Assembly (NCBI GenBank): GCA_021018995.1
Contig: CM037585.1
Span: forward strand, 65,908,646 to 65,972,645
Source of the DNA: Chloranthus sessilifolius
Taxonomy: Eukaryota; Streptophyta; Magnoliopsida; Chloranthales; Chloranthaceae
Reading direction: 5' to 3'
Length of the DNA: 64,000 nucleotides
Positions 1 to 10,640 of the stretch are shown in pieces. Within the stretch, counting starts at the first letter, position 1. Every line of letters begins with the position of its first letter. The notes under the pieces were generated by a model. The model was given only the letters and a program-made list of their open reading frames with translations. It ran no database searches and was not told the origin of the DNA. The translations under genes and the position numbers were made by a program.

Positions 1-2192
1 CAGAAAGAGGATGGAGTGTGAGAAAATAAATATAAAAGGGTGAGAAGTATGTTATTAGGTACAGATCTGATGGGTCTTATAACTCAGATTCAGATCTGCT
101 GCTATAGAAATGATGTCCAATGGCTACATTATCACCAAAGAGGAGAAAGGATCCAACTCACCCCTGTGCCATGATTCAATCCCTTATGGCTATAACCTGT
201 CCACTTAAATGGTCACAGACTATCCAATAGGGGAACCACAATTCAGAGGTGGGTCAGAACAAAATTATCATTGTAGGCACTACTTCATCCAGGCTACAAG
301 CTCAAGAATCCTTAGGAACCTCAACCTTTAAAGTTCTGCGTGTGGGGCTAGGCCTACAAAGTGCACGAGCCTGGACACACAGGACCAGCAAGATTTTGAG
401 TACTAGCTTTTAAGCTTGGCTGTTCACTGCTTTAAAAAGATAGCAGTGATCCAGTCACAAGCCTACAATCTCTATAGCCAAAATCAGATCTGCAATCTGA
501 TGGTGGGTCTATACAAATATAGGGGAGTCTATCTCTACACAATCTCTCACAAGGCTACAAGCACAAGTGCCGAGAAGAAGAATCTGTCTTAGTTCTGTGG
601 ATTGGCCTCACCCTAGGGCTATAATCTGTCCACTTGAATGGTCACTGACTATCCACAGAGGCTATCCTCCTCACAGAGGTCTAAAACAGAACAAGAATAT
701 TATTGCCGCCACCATGTTCACAAGGCTACCAGCTCAAGCTCTCATGGGGATTCAGATTTAGTGAATCCTGTGGTGGGGGAAGGCCTGCAATGTGCCTAAC
801 CTAGACACACAGGTCACTTGGATCTAAAAAAAACCTTAAAAGCAATCCTCCATTGCTTACAATACAACTTAGCAATGGAGGATCTCAAGGCAGCAGCCTT
901 GCACAGAATAACTCACAACAAAAATACCATCTCATATATGCAATAGATCTTATTACAAAACTCCATTAGAAACTATACCATATAATCATACAAAAGGCAT
1001 AGCCAGCAAGTGCTGGACTATGGAGAGAAGGAAAAAGGAAAAAGAAAACTCCTAAACCCTAACCTTAGCCTACTGTAATTCTACAGTCGGTTTCAAGAAG
1101 AAGCACAGAAGTCGAGAACAATAAGTCGATCAAAAAGTCCCTTAAACCTAAGCTAGGCTTAGGCTTATATAGCAGTCGGTTCCCTCTCAATTAGTGCAAT
1201 TGAGAGGGAACCGACTACTAATGCAATTGCGATTAGGAAAGCCCTAATTTCATTAATGCAATTGCGGCCCATTCTTGTCCCTTAGATACCTCGAGGCACG
1301 TGCATAGAGATTGGAGCATTAGAGTGCGTGCCCTAATTGCTGGAGATTCTCAGATTGCCCTTGCAGAAGTGGGGAGAAGTTTAGAACTCGATCCTCACTG
1401 AGTAGAAAAGATTTGCTGATCTTGCCATGTGGTAGAATTGGTGTCGCAAGGTTGCTTTGATTTGAAGCTCTTGCAGTCGTGGGGTTGGTACTTTGATCGT
1501 CGTGGGAATGCTTTGGTCGTCACAGGATTGGTCTTTGCATTTAAATGGCGAGAGAATGGTGCACGCAGTTTGTTCCTTGGTGAATCCCGTGGCGATCCCC
1601 GCGAAGAGAACAAAGTACATAGGCTTCTAGATCCCGCGAGCAGTTCCTTGAAAGTGTATGTCCCATGCCAACGTATGTCTACGTAATCGGAATGCTTGGT
1701 GCTCTCTATTGGAATCGCGGCTGAAAACTCATCTCTCGAACTACGCGAGACTGTGCGAGTGCTTCATGAGCGCTTAAGATTGAGCCTCGGAGAACCTCGC
1801 AAAGTGTATTTTTATTCCCTACTGACACCCATCTGCACGTGAACGACACGAAGACTGCGCGACCGATTGGGGTGCTTCCTTCAGAAGCCCGCGATAACTG
1901 CGCGATGTATTCTTTCTGATTTTATTAAGCCCTGTGACATCTGTGCGAGGCATTCTCTTTTATTTGTTTCTATTTTGCTATGCCTCTGCTACAGCCAATT
2001 CTCTGTCTGGGTTTAACCTTCACATTTCTGAGGGTCTTCTGGTACCAGTAGGCTTCTTAGCATGGTTAGGGGTTTATTTGCAGCTGCTGCTTATTACCTA
2101 CAGAATAGACTTAAAACATATTTATTAAATGATTAAGGGTTTAACAGAGATTAAGTTAAGAGATGAAAAGTGGTACTTTTTATGTCTTAACA
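1..2192 (-). mobile_element. LTR of a C-related Athila-like family (C'), cut by the window edge
   Basis: On the minus strand it begins TGTTAAGACA at 2192 and runs to the left edge. It aligns along its length with the two LTRs of element C (17017-19507, 35911-38402) but is clearly more divergent from them than they are from each other (by eye above 10%), so it is a separate subfamily. Roughly 300 bp of the LTR should lie before base 1. It has a minus-strand TATA box near 1164-1171, CG-rich motifs upstream of that, and two copies of the LTR hairpin block (about 190-235 and 610-655). It interrupts the reverse-transcriptase region of element A. The duplicated target on this side would be CTTCC (2193-2197); the other side is not visible, so I cannot say whether this is a solo LTR or the end of a whole element. 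Confidence 0.85.
1440..1945 (-). promoter_or_regulatory. CG-motif array upstream of the TATA box in LTR C'
   Basis: Scattered copies of TGCGCGAG, CCGCGA, CTCGCA and related CG words lie upstream (minus direction) of a TATATAAG box at 1164-1171. The placement matches the C LTR arrays, but the copies are more degenerate. Promoter function is inferred from position only. Confidence 0.5.
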
Positions 2193-4620
2193 CTTCCTCT
2201 TTGACTTGAAGGGCTGTTTGGGGGTGCATCCTGCAAAGTTTCTGCTTAATAGGTTTCGCATCGGATTCTAAGATAAAATGATGTTTTACTAAACTTGGGT
2301 CTAAACCAAGCATGTCCTCGTAGGACCATGTGAAAGAGTTGAGATGTTCCTGTAGGACTTATACAATCTGTTGACGTTCTCTAGGATTAAGTGTCGCACT
2401 AATCAATAGTTTCTTAGGCTTCTCGTCGATGCCAAAATCGATTTCCTCCGTGGGCTCAGTGGCAACTTGGGTCTATTCGTCAAAATGTTTAATAACCCGC
2501 CGAAAGTCCTGAGTCTCATCAGGGCCTCGTGTTCCTCCTTCATCCTCGATGAGCTCATATATTGCGAAATTACTAGGCTGGGAATTTAATCTTGCACAAG
2601 GCAATTCATCGTCAGCGTAATTTATGACCAAAAGATCTTTGGTAAAGTGAAGGTCAAGGCTATTGATTCTTCTCTCAAAATTGTGGAGTATCTCTTTCAG
2701 TATGATGACTGGCTTATTTCTTAGCCTGCAGGCCTTGCATCCTTGCGCATGAGACGGGTCAGGAGTTAGAGGAAGGAAGTTCCCTCGTTGACTGCAGACT
2801 TGAGTCGGGGTAAAGAGTTCCCTTTTTTTTCAAGGTTTTCTAATTTTTTTAGGTTTTGTATTTCTAGGTTTTTTGGGTTTTCTATGTTTTTTACTTTTTT
2901 GATTTTTGATAATAAATATGGTACAGGGTTGGTGGCCTCAAAGGGCACCGGGAGAGCCTCTTCCTCTAGTTGAGGGAGCGAGACGGCTGCTGGAGCCGTT
3001 CGGGCAATCCTTTGGGGAACACAGATTTATTGTAAATTTGGCTTTTTTTTTTTTTTTTTTGGAGTCCACATCCAATGGGATCTTTCGAATAAGTAATGTT
3101 GATGACAGGGGTATCATAGTTCAAGTTTTCTCTACTAGGTTAATTGTCTCTTCCCTGAAGAAGCTCAAGAGATCATAATCGATTGAACTATTGTCATCAA
3201 AATTATGAGATGATTGTCCTTCCCGCAAGGGGGAATCTCTTAAAGGGTTCCAAGGGAGAGGGAGCTCTTTCTCTTGATCTTCATGATATGTCGAGATGAG
3301 CGCACATGCTCTGCAACGGGGCTGGTAATGGTAAGAAATGCAGGGAGATTCCCAAGGACATTCTCATCCTTCCAAGTTAGAGTCGATGATATTATCCAAT
3401 TCGCTCTCTTGATCAGATAAGGCGTGAAATTCTAGGTTGGCTTGCTCTGCCAATTCGAGTGCAGGGAGGTCTATCTAGTAGTCCTCGTCATCACTTGGTG
3501 GAGGTTGCCACTCTTCCTCGAGCAATTGCCAAAATATTTGGAGTTGTGGTGCATTTGGGGATGAAAGAGCATCTAGTTCAAATTCCTCTTCAAACTCTAA
3601 GAGTGGGACGTGGGTGTTTCCTCCTTAGTCGAACAACTGACCATCAGACTCTCTCTCTTCTGGTGCTAATAGCGAGGTTGGTGGATTACTAGTCATGCTT
3701 ATGGTTGTAGGGTCGGATCAGTCCACTTTGGTCGTTAGGGGATGTGTGATCTTGCTAGTAAATTGCTCTAGTATGTGAGTGCATGCTCCACACCGGGGTT
3801 GATATGGGTGAAAGATATAAGGCGAGTCCCATGGGCATTCCCATCCTCCAAGGCCGAGGCAAAGGCGGATGCTATATGAATTAATATTTTCTTGCAGGGT
3901 GTCATCCCCTTCTCATGGTGAACGTGAGTGTTCTTTGTCATCTCGTAAGGTCTCTATGTGAAAATCTTCGTCATCTATAGATTCCCAATCCTGTAATTAT
4001 GGTTCGATTTCTGGAGGATCCTTCTTTCTTCCTTCTATGAGATTTTCAGTGTCAAATAAAGGTTTGATTCCTTCGAGGGGTTCATCGATATCATCGTTCA
4101 GGTTCATCAAATCGTTGAATGCTTTGGATATTAGTTCAATTTCTGTCTCCTAGGGTTTTGTGAGGGATACTTCCTTCTGCTTCGGCACATCTGCTTTCTC
4201 AGTAGTTCCATAGACGAAGTGATCATAAAGAAACCATTTTAGTGAGGTAGGGAATAAATCGGCTGGTTGGTCGTTCGATTGGTAACCTAATCCTATGTGC
4301 TTGCGTATGTTAGTCGGGAATATAGGTCTCACACGACCTTGCTTATTCTTACTGAGTCTGGTGTGGGGGACGTATTCGAGTTGGTACATAAGATCACACC
4401 CTTCATCGCGGTTGGGTTGATGTCATATAATTTAACGAGGTCTGGGCTAACCTCCCTCCTCATTAGCTCTTGTTGTAGCTCTGGGTGAAAACCAGGAAGG
4501 GCAGGTGAGTAGAATCCTATGACAGCTGCTTCATTAGGGATTCGCGTCTTTTGGATGTGGCCTGTGTTTAGTACAGATTCATGGGCTTTCGGAATGCTTG
4601 CCGCATAATCGGTATCCATC
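2193..4620 (-). mobile_element. Element A, protease-to-reverse-transcriptase part (Tat-like Ty3/gypsy, fossil)
   Basis: Second visible part of element A, continuing from 38855 on the other side of element B. The minus strand encodes the spacer between protease and reverse transcriptase typical of Tat-lineage polyproteins, including a KHIGLGYQS stretch at about 4290. At the low-coordinate end it reaches the start of the reverse-transcriptase domain, with DAKPIKQKLCRMHPQTAL, the usual Tat motif of a pre-RT linker followed by KQKxRRM. Coding remains are badly decayed, with many breaks across A. The rest of pol lies left of the window. A poly-T run at about 3042-3060 is the only simple repeat here. 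Confidence 0.8.
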
Positions 4621-4889
4621 TCTTGAAGAGAATACCACTTTTCACCCTATAACCTGACCATTGATAGACCTGTGAGCACACTAATAAGCTTTTGTCAAGT
4701 GCACTTTGTAGACAGCAATAAAAGAAGGTACTAATGCAGAAAACCACTCAAGAATGCCCAAAAAAGAACTATGTCTCAGCACAGGACAAATCTAGCAACA
4801 ACACACCAGAGGGTAGCACATCACTGGACCCTTGGAGCGAGTGGCTACAGCAAGGCAAGGCAAAGGAAGTGAAAATAGGCTGAGAACGT

Positions 4890-5450
4890 CCTATCAATTG
4901 GTCACCTAAAGACATCGATAGGAGCTAAAAGCAAAGAAAGGAAGAATTCGTGCAGTTGAAGAGGTCTTCGATAGGATCTGAAGGCAGAAGAAGGATGAAT
5001 TCGTGTGGATTAAGGAGTTCGATAGGATCTCAGAACTTATCAAGCATCTGAAAGGAAACAAGAAACCATCCTATCGAAAACCTGCCTGAAGACTCAAAGG
5101 AACCTATCGAATGGTTTCTTGAACCTATCAAGATGAGAATGCTGGAACAGAACCTATCAAGATGAGAATGCTGGAACAGAACCTATCGAAGGGTGATTGA
5201 GCCTTTCGATAAGACTAAAAGCAAACCTATCGAAATGGCAGAATTAAGAGTGAAACCTGTCGAAATGGTTTTCCAACCTGTTGAAGAGCTTCTCCAACCT
5301 ATCGAATACTCCAAACCTGTGACTGAGAAGGCTAGAACTCCAAGCGAAGATTCATCCTATCGAAACCTATCAAACGAACCTGAGAACCTAGCGAAAGGAC
5401 CAAAATGCTCAATTCCAACTTGTCGAAAGCCTCCTGAACCAGTCAAAATC
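4890..5450 (+). promoter_or_regulatory. CCTATCGAA/TTCGATAGG motif array in the B 5' LTR promoter
   Basis: Roughly twenty exact or near copies of CCTATCGAA or its complement TTCGATAGG occur in about 560 bp, in both orientations and at irregular spacing. The TATA box follows about 200 bp later. Many copies read CCTATCAA, as expected from methylated CG decay. The 3' LTR copy (15594-16130) keeps more intact CGs. Confidence 0.75.
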
Positions 5451-5657
5451 ATGTGTAGAACTTCTCAGAAATTCTGCTGAGTACACATTGTACTTTAGTG
5501 ACCCGTTGCACGCAACTCGAGGCACTTGGTGATCGACACGATGGTTCTAGAAGATGCCCTAGATAGCCCTAACCGACCCATGTGCTTTAACAGAACTCTA
5601 ACAAACTCTGATGACCTTCTAGAAGGGATTTTTGGCAGGAAAAATAAAGGAGAAAGC

Positions 5658-5665
5658 TATATATA
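5658..5665 (+). promoter_or_regulatory. TATA box, B 5' LTR
   Basis: TATATATAG lies downstream of the motif array. The matching site in the 3' LTR is at 16335-16342. Confidence 0.65.
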
Positions 5666-6151
5666 GATATCCCCAATTGCCATTGAGGGGGATCGAGATC
5701 TAAGCCAAATTCTGGAGATTAGCGCCTGCAGAGCAATTCCATTTCCCTCCTTTAGCCCAACCATGGTTGGCTAAGTCCCTTGGAGTAGCGACGAGCGAAG
5801 TTAGATCTGTAATTGGGTGAGGTTAAGAGTGCTATTATAGGTTCCTAGCTATACAGACTACAGATCTTAGAGTATTTCCATTGTTAAGTGACCTTGTTTA
5901 CAATGATAATGTCATTTTTAATGCTTTAATTAGATTTAAATTTCCTTTGGTTCCATTTGGTGATCGATCGGATTTGTGTAGAGTTGTAGATTAGCTCACC
6001 CACTTAACTGTTAGACCTCTTGGATACCATCTGATCTCCCTGGATCTAATGCTCCTGTGATTCCTTGAGTCTGTGACCTGAGAATTGTAGCATCTGTAGT
6101 GATTTTAATTATTCTAATTGAGGCTCTGGCTTTGTAGGAGATCCATAGGAT

Positions 6152-6288
6152 GGTCTGTTACCATTAAAGTTTACAGATCATAACCTTAAGATAAATCTAA
6201 GCTCAGGCCTCAATTCGATTCATTTGTTGCAATCCATGGATTCGATAAAGTCTATAGGATGGTCTATGACCATTAAAGTGGACAGATC
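6152..6288 (+). other. Duplicated LTR hairpin block (B 5' LTR)
   Basis: Two copies, 6152-6178 and 6261-6288, of GGTCTGTGACC-ATTAAAGT-GGACAGATC. TCTGT pairs with ACAGA and CC with GG, with a two-base bulge. The same block occurs twice in C LTRs and once in D and E LTRs, downstream of the TATA box. Confidence 0.55.
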
Positions 6289-6790
6289 ATAGCCTTAAAA
6301 CCAGGTGGATCCTATGATTTGGAGTGGAATTTTTACCCTGCAGCTGTGCTTATAGCCAGCGAGGGAATTGTATACTCTGAACCTCTATAGCATGATTAAT
6401 TGAATCTGATTTCATTGAAAACAAACCTCTAAGATACTCTTCTCCATTTTCTGCATTTTTACTCTTTTCCCCTACAAGATCTAAGCTCCTAAACTCGATC
6501 CAAGATAGCTTATGTTTAATTGTAGCTTAGTTTAAGTGACAACCCATTCCAAACCTCTCCCTTGTCTTTTAACTAAATTAGTAATAGCTAGGGTGCCAGA
6601 TCTGACACAGATCTGGAGATTTATTATATTTCTAAACAACCTCCCTGTGGGCATTCCCTTACTCACCATTCTTTTAAAGCTTGCTACAACAGATCCTAAA
6701 TACTTGCAGGTCTGTATGAGTGTGTCTGCCTAGTGTTATTGTTGATTTTAGACCCTCATTTGAGGGAAGGCAAACACACCAATAAGTTTT

Positions 6791-6808
6791 TGGCACCACT
6801 GCTGGGGA
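6791..6808 (+). other. Primer-binding site of B (tRNA-Asp)
   Basis: TGGCACCACTGCTGGGGA, seven bases after the LTR end. It is a decayed match to TGGCGCCGTTGCCGGGGA, the complement of the plant tRNA-Asp 3' end, the primer used by Athila elements. Confidence 0.8.
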
Positions 6809-7109
6809 GGCAGTTTAGAAATTGATAGATCTAAGTTTTGATCATAGATCTATAGTTTTTTGTTTGATTTTTTTTACTAACTGCAATTGTAAGTTGTGTT
6901 ATTTTTGAGTAGTTTGTGTGCAGTTCATCAGATCTAAGGCTACCAGTGAGAGGAGAATAGTGTTGGAGATTGCTTTGTAGTTTGCATCCCTTTACTCCCC
7001 TGTTATTTTTCATATTTGTTGATAATTTTTGTTAGAATAGTTAGAAAATTTGGTTGATTCTGTTTATTGTGTGTTTGGATCTGTTCTACATTCGAAATCT
7101 GAGTGTTGT

Positions 7110-8990
7110 ATGTTTGGTAGGAGAACTCTGCAACCTCAGATTATTCCACTAAATCCAGAGGTTGAAAGACTTCTCAGATCTAGACCAACTACACCCACTT
7201 CTGTTGCATTTGATTCTATAGAAATGGGTGAGCAACAGCAGCCAAGAACCCTTAAGGAGTTTAATGCACCAAGGGTCTACAATTTCCCCTTCTGCATTCA
7301 ATTCCCAGCTGCTCAGGGAAACAATGAGATAAAATCATCCATCATTCAAATGCTGCCCTCATTTCATGGCCTGACCAAAGAATACCCCTATAAGCATATT
7401 GATGAGTTCTTGGGACTGTGCACTACATTTAATATCACAGGTTTGGGGGAGGAGGCCACCAGGATGAGACTCTTTCCTTTTTCATTAAAGGATAAAGCCA
7501 GGACATGGTTGTCCTTGCTTCCACCTAACAGTATTCAGTCCTGGAGTGATCTCCAATGTTAGTTTCTGGCCAAATTCTTTCCTATGTCAAAGACCAGCCA
7601 GTTGAGGAAGGGTATCATCTCCTTTACCCAAGATCCAACTGAAGACTTTCATCAATCCTCGGAGAGATTTAAGGAACTCCTCAAGAAATGCCCCCACCAT
7701 CAAATCCCTGAATGGCAATTGGTTCAAAGTTTTTATCAGGGAATTGATGCTAAAAGCAGAGATATGATAGATGCCTCCTGTGGGGGCACCTATCTCCCTA
7801 AAACTATTGAGGAGGCATGAGAGCTCTTTAATATCATTAGAGAGAACTCTATGCAAAGGGAAACCTTAGCAAGAGATCTAGAGCCTCCTAAATTGATGAA
7901 AGAGAACACCTCAAGGGGAAAGATATATGAAGTGAGTGTGCCAAGTGAGTTGGAAAGGAAAGTGGACAGCTTAACTCTAAAATTTGATAGGCTGATGGGA
8001 GCAATGCAGTCACCTGTGGCTGCTACAGTGGAGGAGGCATGTGCCATATGCCAGTCCCCTGCTCATCTCGTGGAAGAATGCCCATCTGCTGTCCAATTTC
8101 TTGATTTTATAACAGAGCATGTGGCTGCAGCTCAGTCTTATGGACAACAGCCTGCTCCTGGGTATCAATGGAGGAACCACCCCAATCTGAGGTGGAGAAA
8201 AGATGCATACCCCAGCCAGCAGCAGCAGCAACCCCTGTAGCCCATTCCCTACAAAAATGCTTAGCCCTATCGAGAAGGTTATGCCCCAAGACCTTAGTAT
8301 CAGCAACCCATGGCCCGACCTGTAGCTCCTCCTGTGCAGCAATTTGCACCCCCTCCAACTGTGAGAGCACCATCCTCTGAGGAACAAGTTTTATCTTCAC
8401 TACGGAGTTTGAACACCTTAACCTAAACTGTGCACTCTCACAATCAGAGCATAAAAAAGATAGAGGACCAACTTGGTCAGCTGTCTGATGCTCTGACTAG
8501 GAGAGAGGGAGGAAGGTTGCCTAGCCAACCACAGGACAATCCGTAAAGGCAGTTTGTAGCGGGTGAAGTTTCCTCCACTTATGAGGAAGCTAAATCTGTT
8601 ACAACTTTGAGAAGTGGCAAGTTAGTAGACAACCAAGTGGGCTGTGAGCTTGTGAGGAACTTGGAGGAAGAAAATGAAGTAATTTCTACCATCACACAAT
8701 AAAGACCACCAATGGTGGACTTGCAAGAATAATCAGCTGTGAATAAATACGATAATAAGGATCCTCAAGAAAAGAAAAAACTCAAAAAGAAAGAGACCCT
8801 ATTAGCTAAGGCTGCAATTATGGGAACAACCCCATACTTGCCATTTCCTAAGGCACTACAGGCACCTTCCCCTTTTCATAAAGGGTAAGGAAAAATTGAA
8901 GAAATGATGGAGACTTTCAAGCAAGTAAAGATCAATCTACCTTTACTTGATGCCATTAAATGAGTCCGAGTCTAAGCCATGTTTTTAAAA
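7110..8990 (+). pseudogene. Element B gag region (fossil)
   Basis: Starts MFGRRTLQPQIIPLNPEVE, the same opening as gag in E (46891) and C (27526), which fixes the start. The central Ty3/gypsy capsid-like domain (retrotransposon gag family) is clear: SSIIQMLPSFHGL, YPYKHIDEFLGLCTTFNI, LFPFSLKDKARTWL and QSFYQGIDAKSRDMIDASCG. A short zinc-knuckle-like CAICQSPAHLVEECP follows, then a glutamine- and proline-rich stretch. The product would form the particle shell around element RNA. The coding frame is broken at several points. Confidence 0.8.
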
Positions 8991-9054
8991 GAACTATGCA
9001 CCCATAAAAGACAATCCAAGATACACATCCAAGAAAATCTTTTCAGCAGAGAAA

Positions 9055-9710
9055 GTGAAACAAATTTTGTCGATTGCAACCCCAACCAAATTCCAAGACC
9101 CTGGCACCCCCACAATCCCCTACATCATTGGGGATCACATCATTGATAGAGCCTTACTAGATCTAGGAGACTGCGTAAATTTGCTTCCATATTTCCTATA
9201 TGAGAAGTTCGGCTTGGGAGAATTAAAGCCCACCCATGTTATCCTACAGCTGGCTGACAGATCTGAAAGGAAACCTGTGGGGATAATTGAGGATGTTTTG
9301 GTTAGAATTGACAAATTCTTCTATGCTGCTGACTTTTTGGTATTAGACATGGAACCAAACAAATGTGCTTCTTCCATACCTGTGATTCTAGGCAGGCCCT
9401 TTTTACCATAGCCAATGCCCACATACAATGCAGGTATGGGATCATGGAAGTGTCATTTGGAAACATGAAGGTTAAGCTGAACGTGTATAAAACTGGCTAT
9501 CAATCCTCTCCTGATGAGGCTTGTTTTTCCATTAATGCCCAAAAGAATGTGATGCATAATAATCCACATTGGTTGGTGCAGGAAAATGCTTGGTTCACAG
9601 ATGGAAAACTGCACCCAAGGAATGGACACTGGCTGAGGAAAAGATCTATAAAAAGTGCCAAGTTTGATGAGCTTGAGGAGACCATGGACCTTCCAGACCC
9701 TCCAGATTAA
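9055..9710 (+). pseudogene. Element B protease region (fossil)
   Basis: Retropepsin-type aspartic protease region. The active-site loop appears as RALLDLGDCVNLLPY, an Athila-type DLG form instead of DTG. GLGELKPTHVILQLADRS follows, and the flap/C-terminal signature is SSIPVILGRPF. In related elements the polyprotein continues into reverse transcriptase. Here the reading soon gives way to noncoding leader, and I see no RT, RNase H or integrase before ORF3. Confidence 0.78.
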
Positions 9711-10640
9711 CCCCTGCAGTCTGTATGTATCATATCTACCATACTCTATTTTTTTTTGTAGGTGTTTACTTAGTTGTTATTTGATTCTTTTTATTTCTTT
9801 TCAATAATTAAAAGAAAACAACAAAACTAGCATACTCAATACTAGATCGTCATTCTCAGTTGTCCTGAAGTAATGGGAGTTGTTCATAAGTGACTCTAAT
9901 CATGGGGCACCACATCAACAGAGCCTTCTAAGAACTGAAACTGCGAATGCCTAGAAATACAGCTTTATTTGATTTTTAGAAGTCTTCGACAGGTCAAAGC
10001 TCACCTTTCGATAGGTCACTTAGTGATTCCGGCAGGATGTTAGATGGTTTCGATAGGTAATGAACCTCTCGATAGGTAAAACTAACTTTTCGATAGGAAA
10101 ATTGGAGATTTCGATAGGTTCTAGATACCAATGGGGAACCTATCGAAATGAAGATTCAGCTGCCGTTTAAATTGATCGAAAGGATGGTTCCACCTATAGA
10201 GATCCTATCGAATCATCCCCTTTCAAAGTTTTGTCTGCTATGTTTCTGACAGGACGTATGAACCTATCGAAACCATCTAGTTCATCCTATCGGAATCGTA
10301 TTTCACCTTTTATATACCCATCGATAGGTCATTTGTGCCTCATTCCATACCTTCTGCAAACCCTAGCTCTTGTTCCTCTCGCAGTCGCCTCCCTCTTCCT
10401 ACACTAATTCCTCATAGAACCTATAGCTGTTTAGTCTGCCTTTTTGTCAGAACATTTAGCTTGCCCATTGGAGCATTTTGCCACTAATTTTGGAAAAATT
10501 GAAGCTAGGCAGTGCGATTTCAGTTAAACCCTAGGTATTGTGAGGTCAGTTGCCTTCCCCCCATCAATCTGTCGATCCTCTAATTTTTAAACCTTAAACT
10601 CTGCTTCAAGTTGGTGAAAGCTTAATTTCTGAAGAGTAAA
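9711..10640 (+). promoter_or_regulatory. ORF3 leader of element B: motif array plus TATA-like site
   Basis: Noncoding gap. At 9984-10330 there are about fifteen copies of TTCGATAGG/CCTATCGAA or near variants, the same word that fills the B LTR promoter. A TATATA site follows at 10311-10316, 325 bp before the ORF3 ATG. A T-rich run ending TTTGTAG at about 9750-9763 could instead be a splice acceptor. An internal promoter is inferred from the repeated arrangement in C, E and F. Confidence 0.6.

Larger units (their letters stand above)
4621..6784 (+). repeat. Element B 5' LTR
   Basis: Matches 15322-17016 plus 38408-38854. Order of parts: shared LTR head (TACCACTTTTCACC), a dense TTCGATAGG/CCTATCGAA array, a TATA box (TATATATAG, 5658-5665), two copies of the TCTGT..ACAGA hairpin block, and a 3' end shared with the other Athila-like LTRs (CTTGCTACAA, then CTTGCAGG). 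It ends AATA where the other copy ends AACA. Confidence 0.88.

Noticed and set aside
1429-2128. Small plus-strand ORFs in the left LTR
   Set aside because: They lie in the C-type LTR in reverse orientation and overlap its CG motif array; no protein similarity seen.
4890-5450. Repeated CCTATCGAA words as a CRISPR array or satellite
   Set aside because: Units are 9 bp, in both orientations, with irregular spacing, and lie inside LTRs of a plant retroelement.
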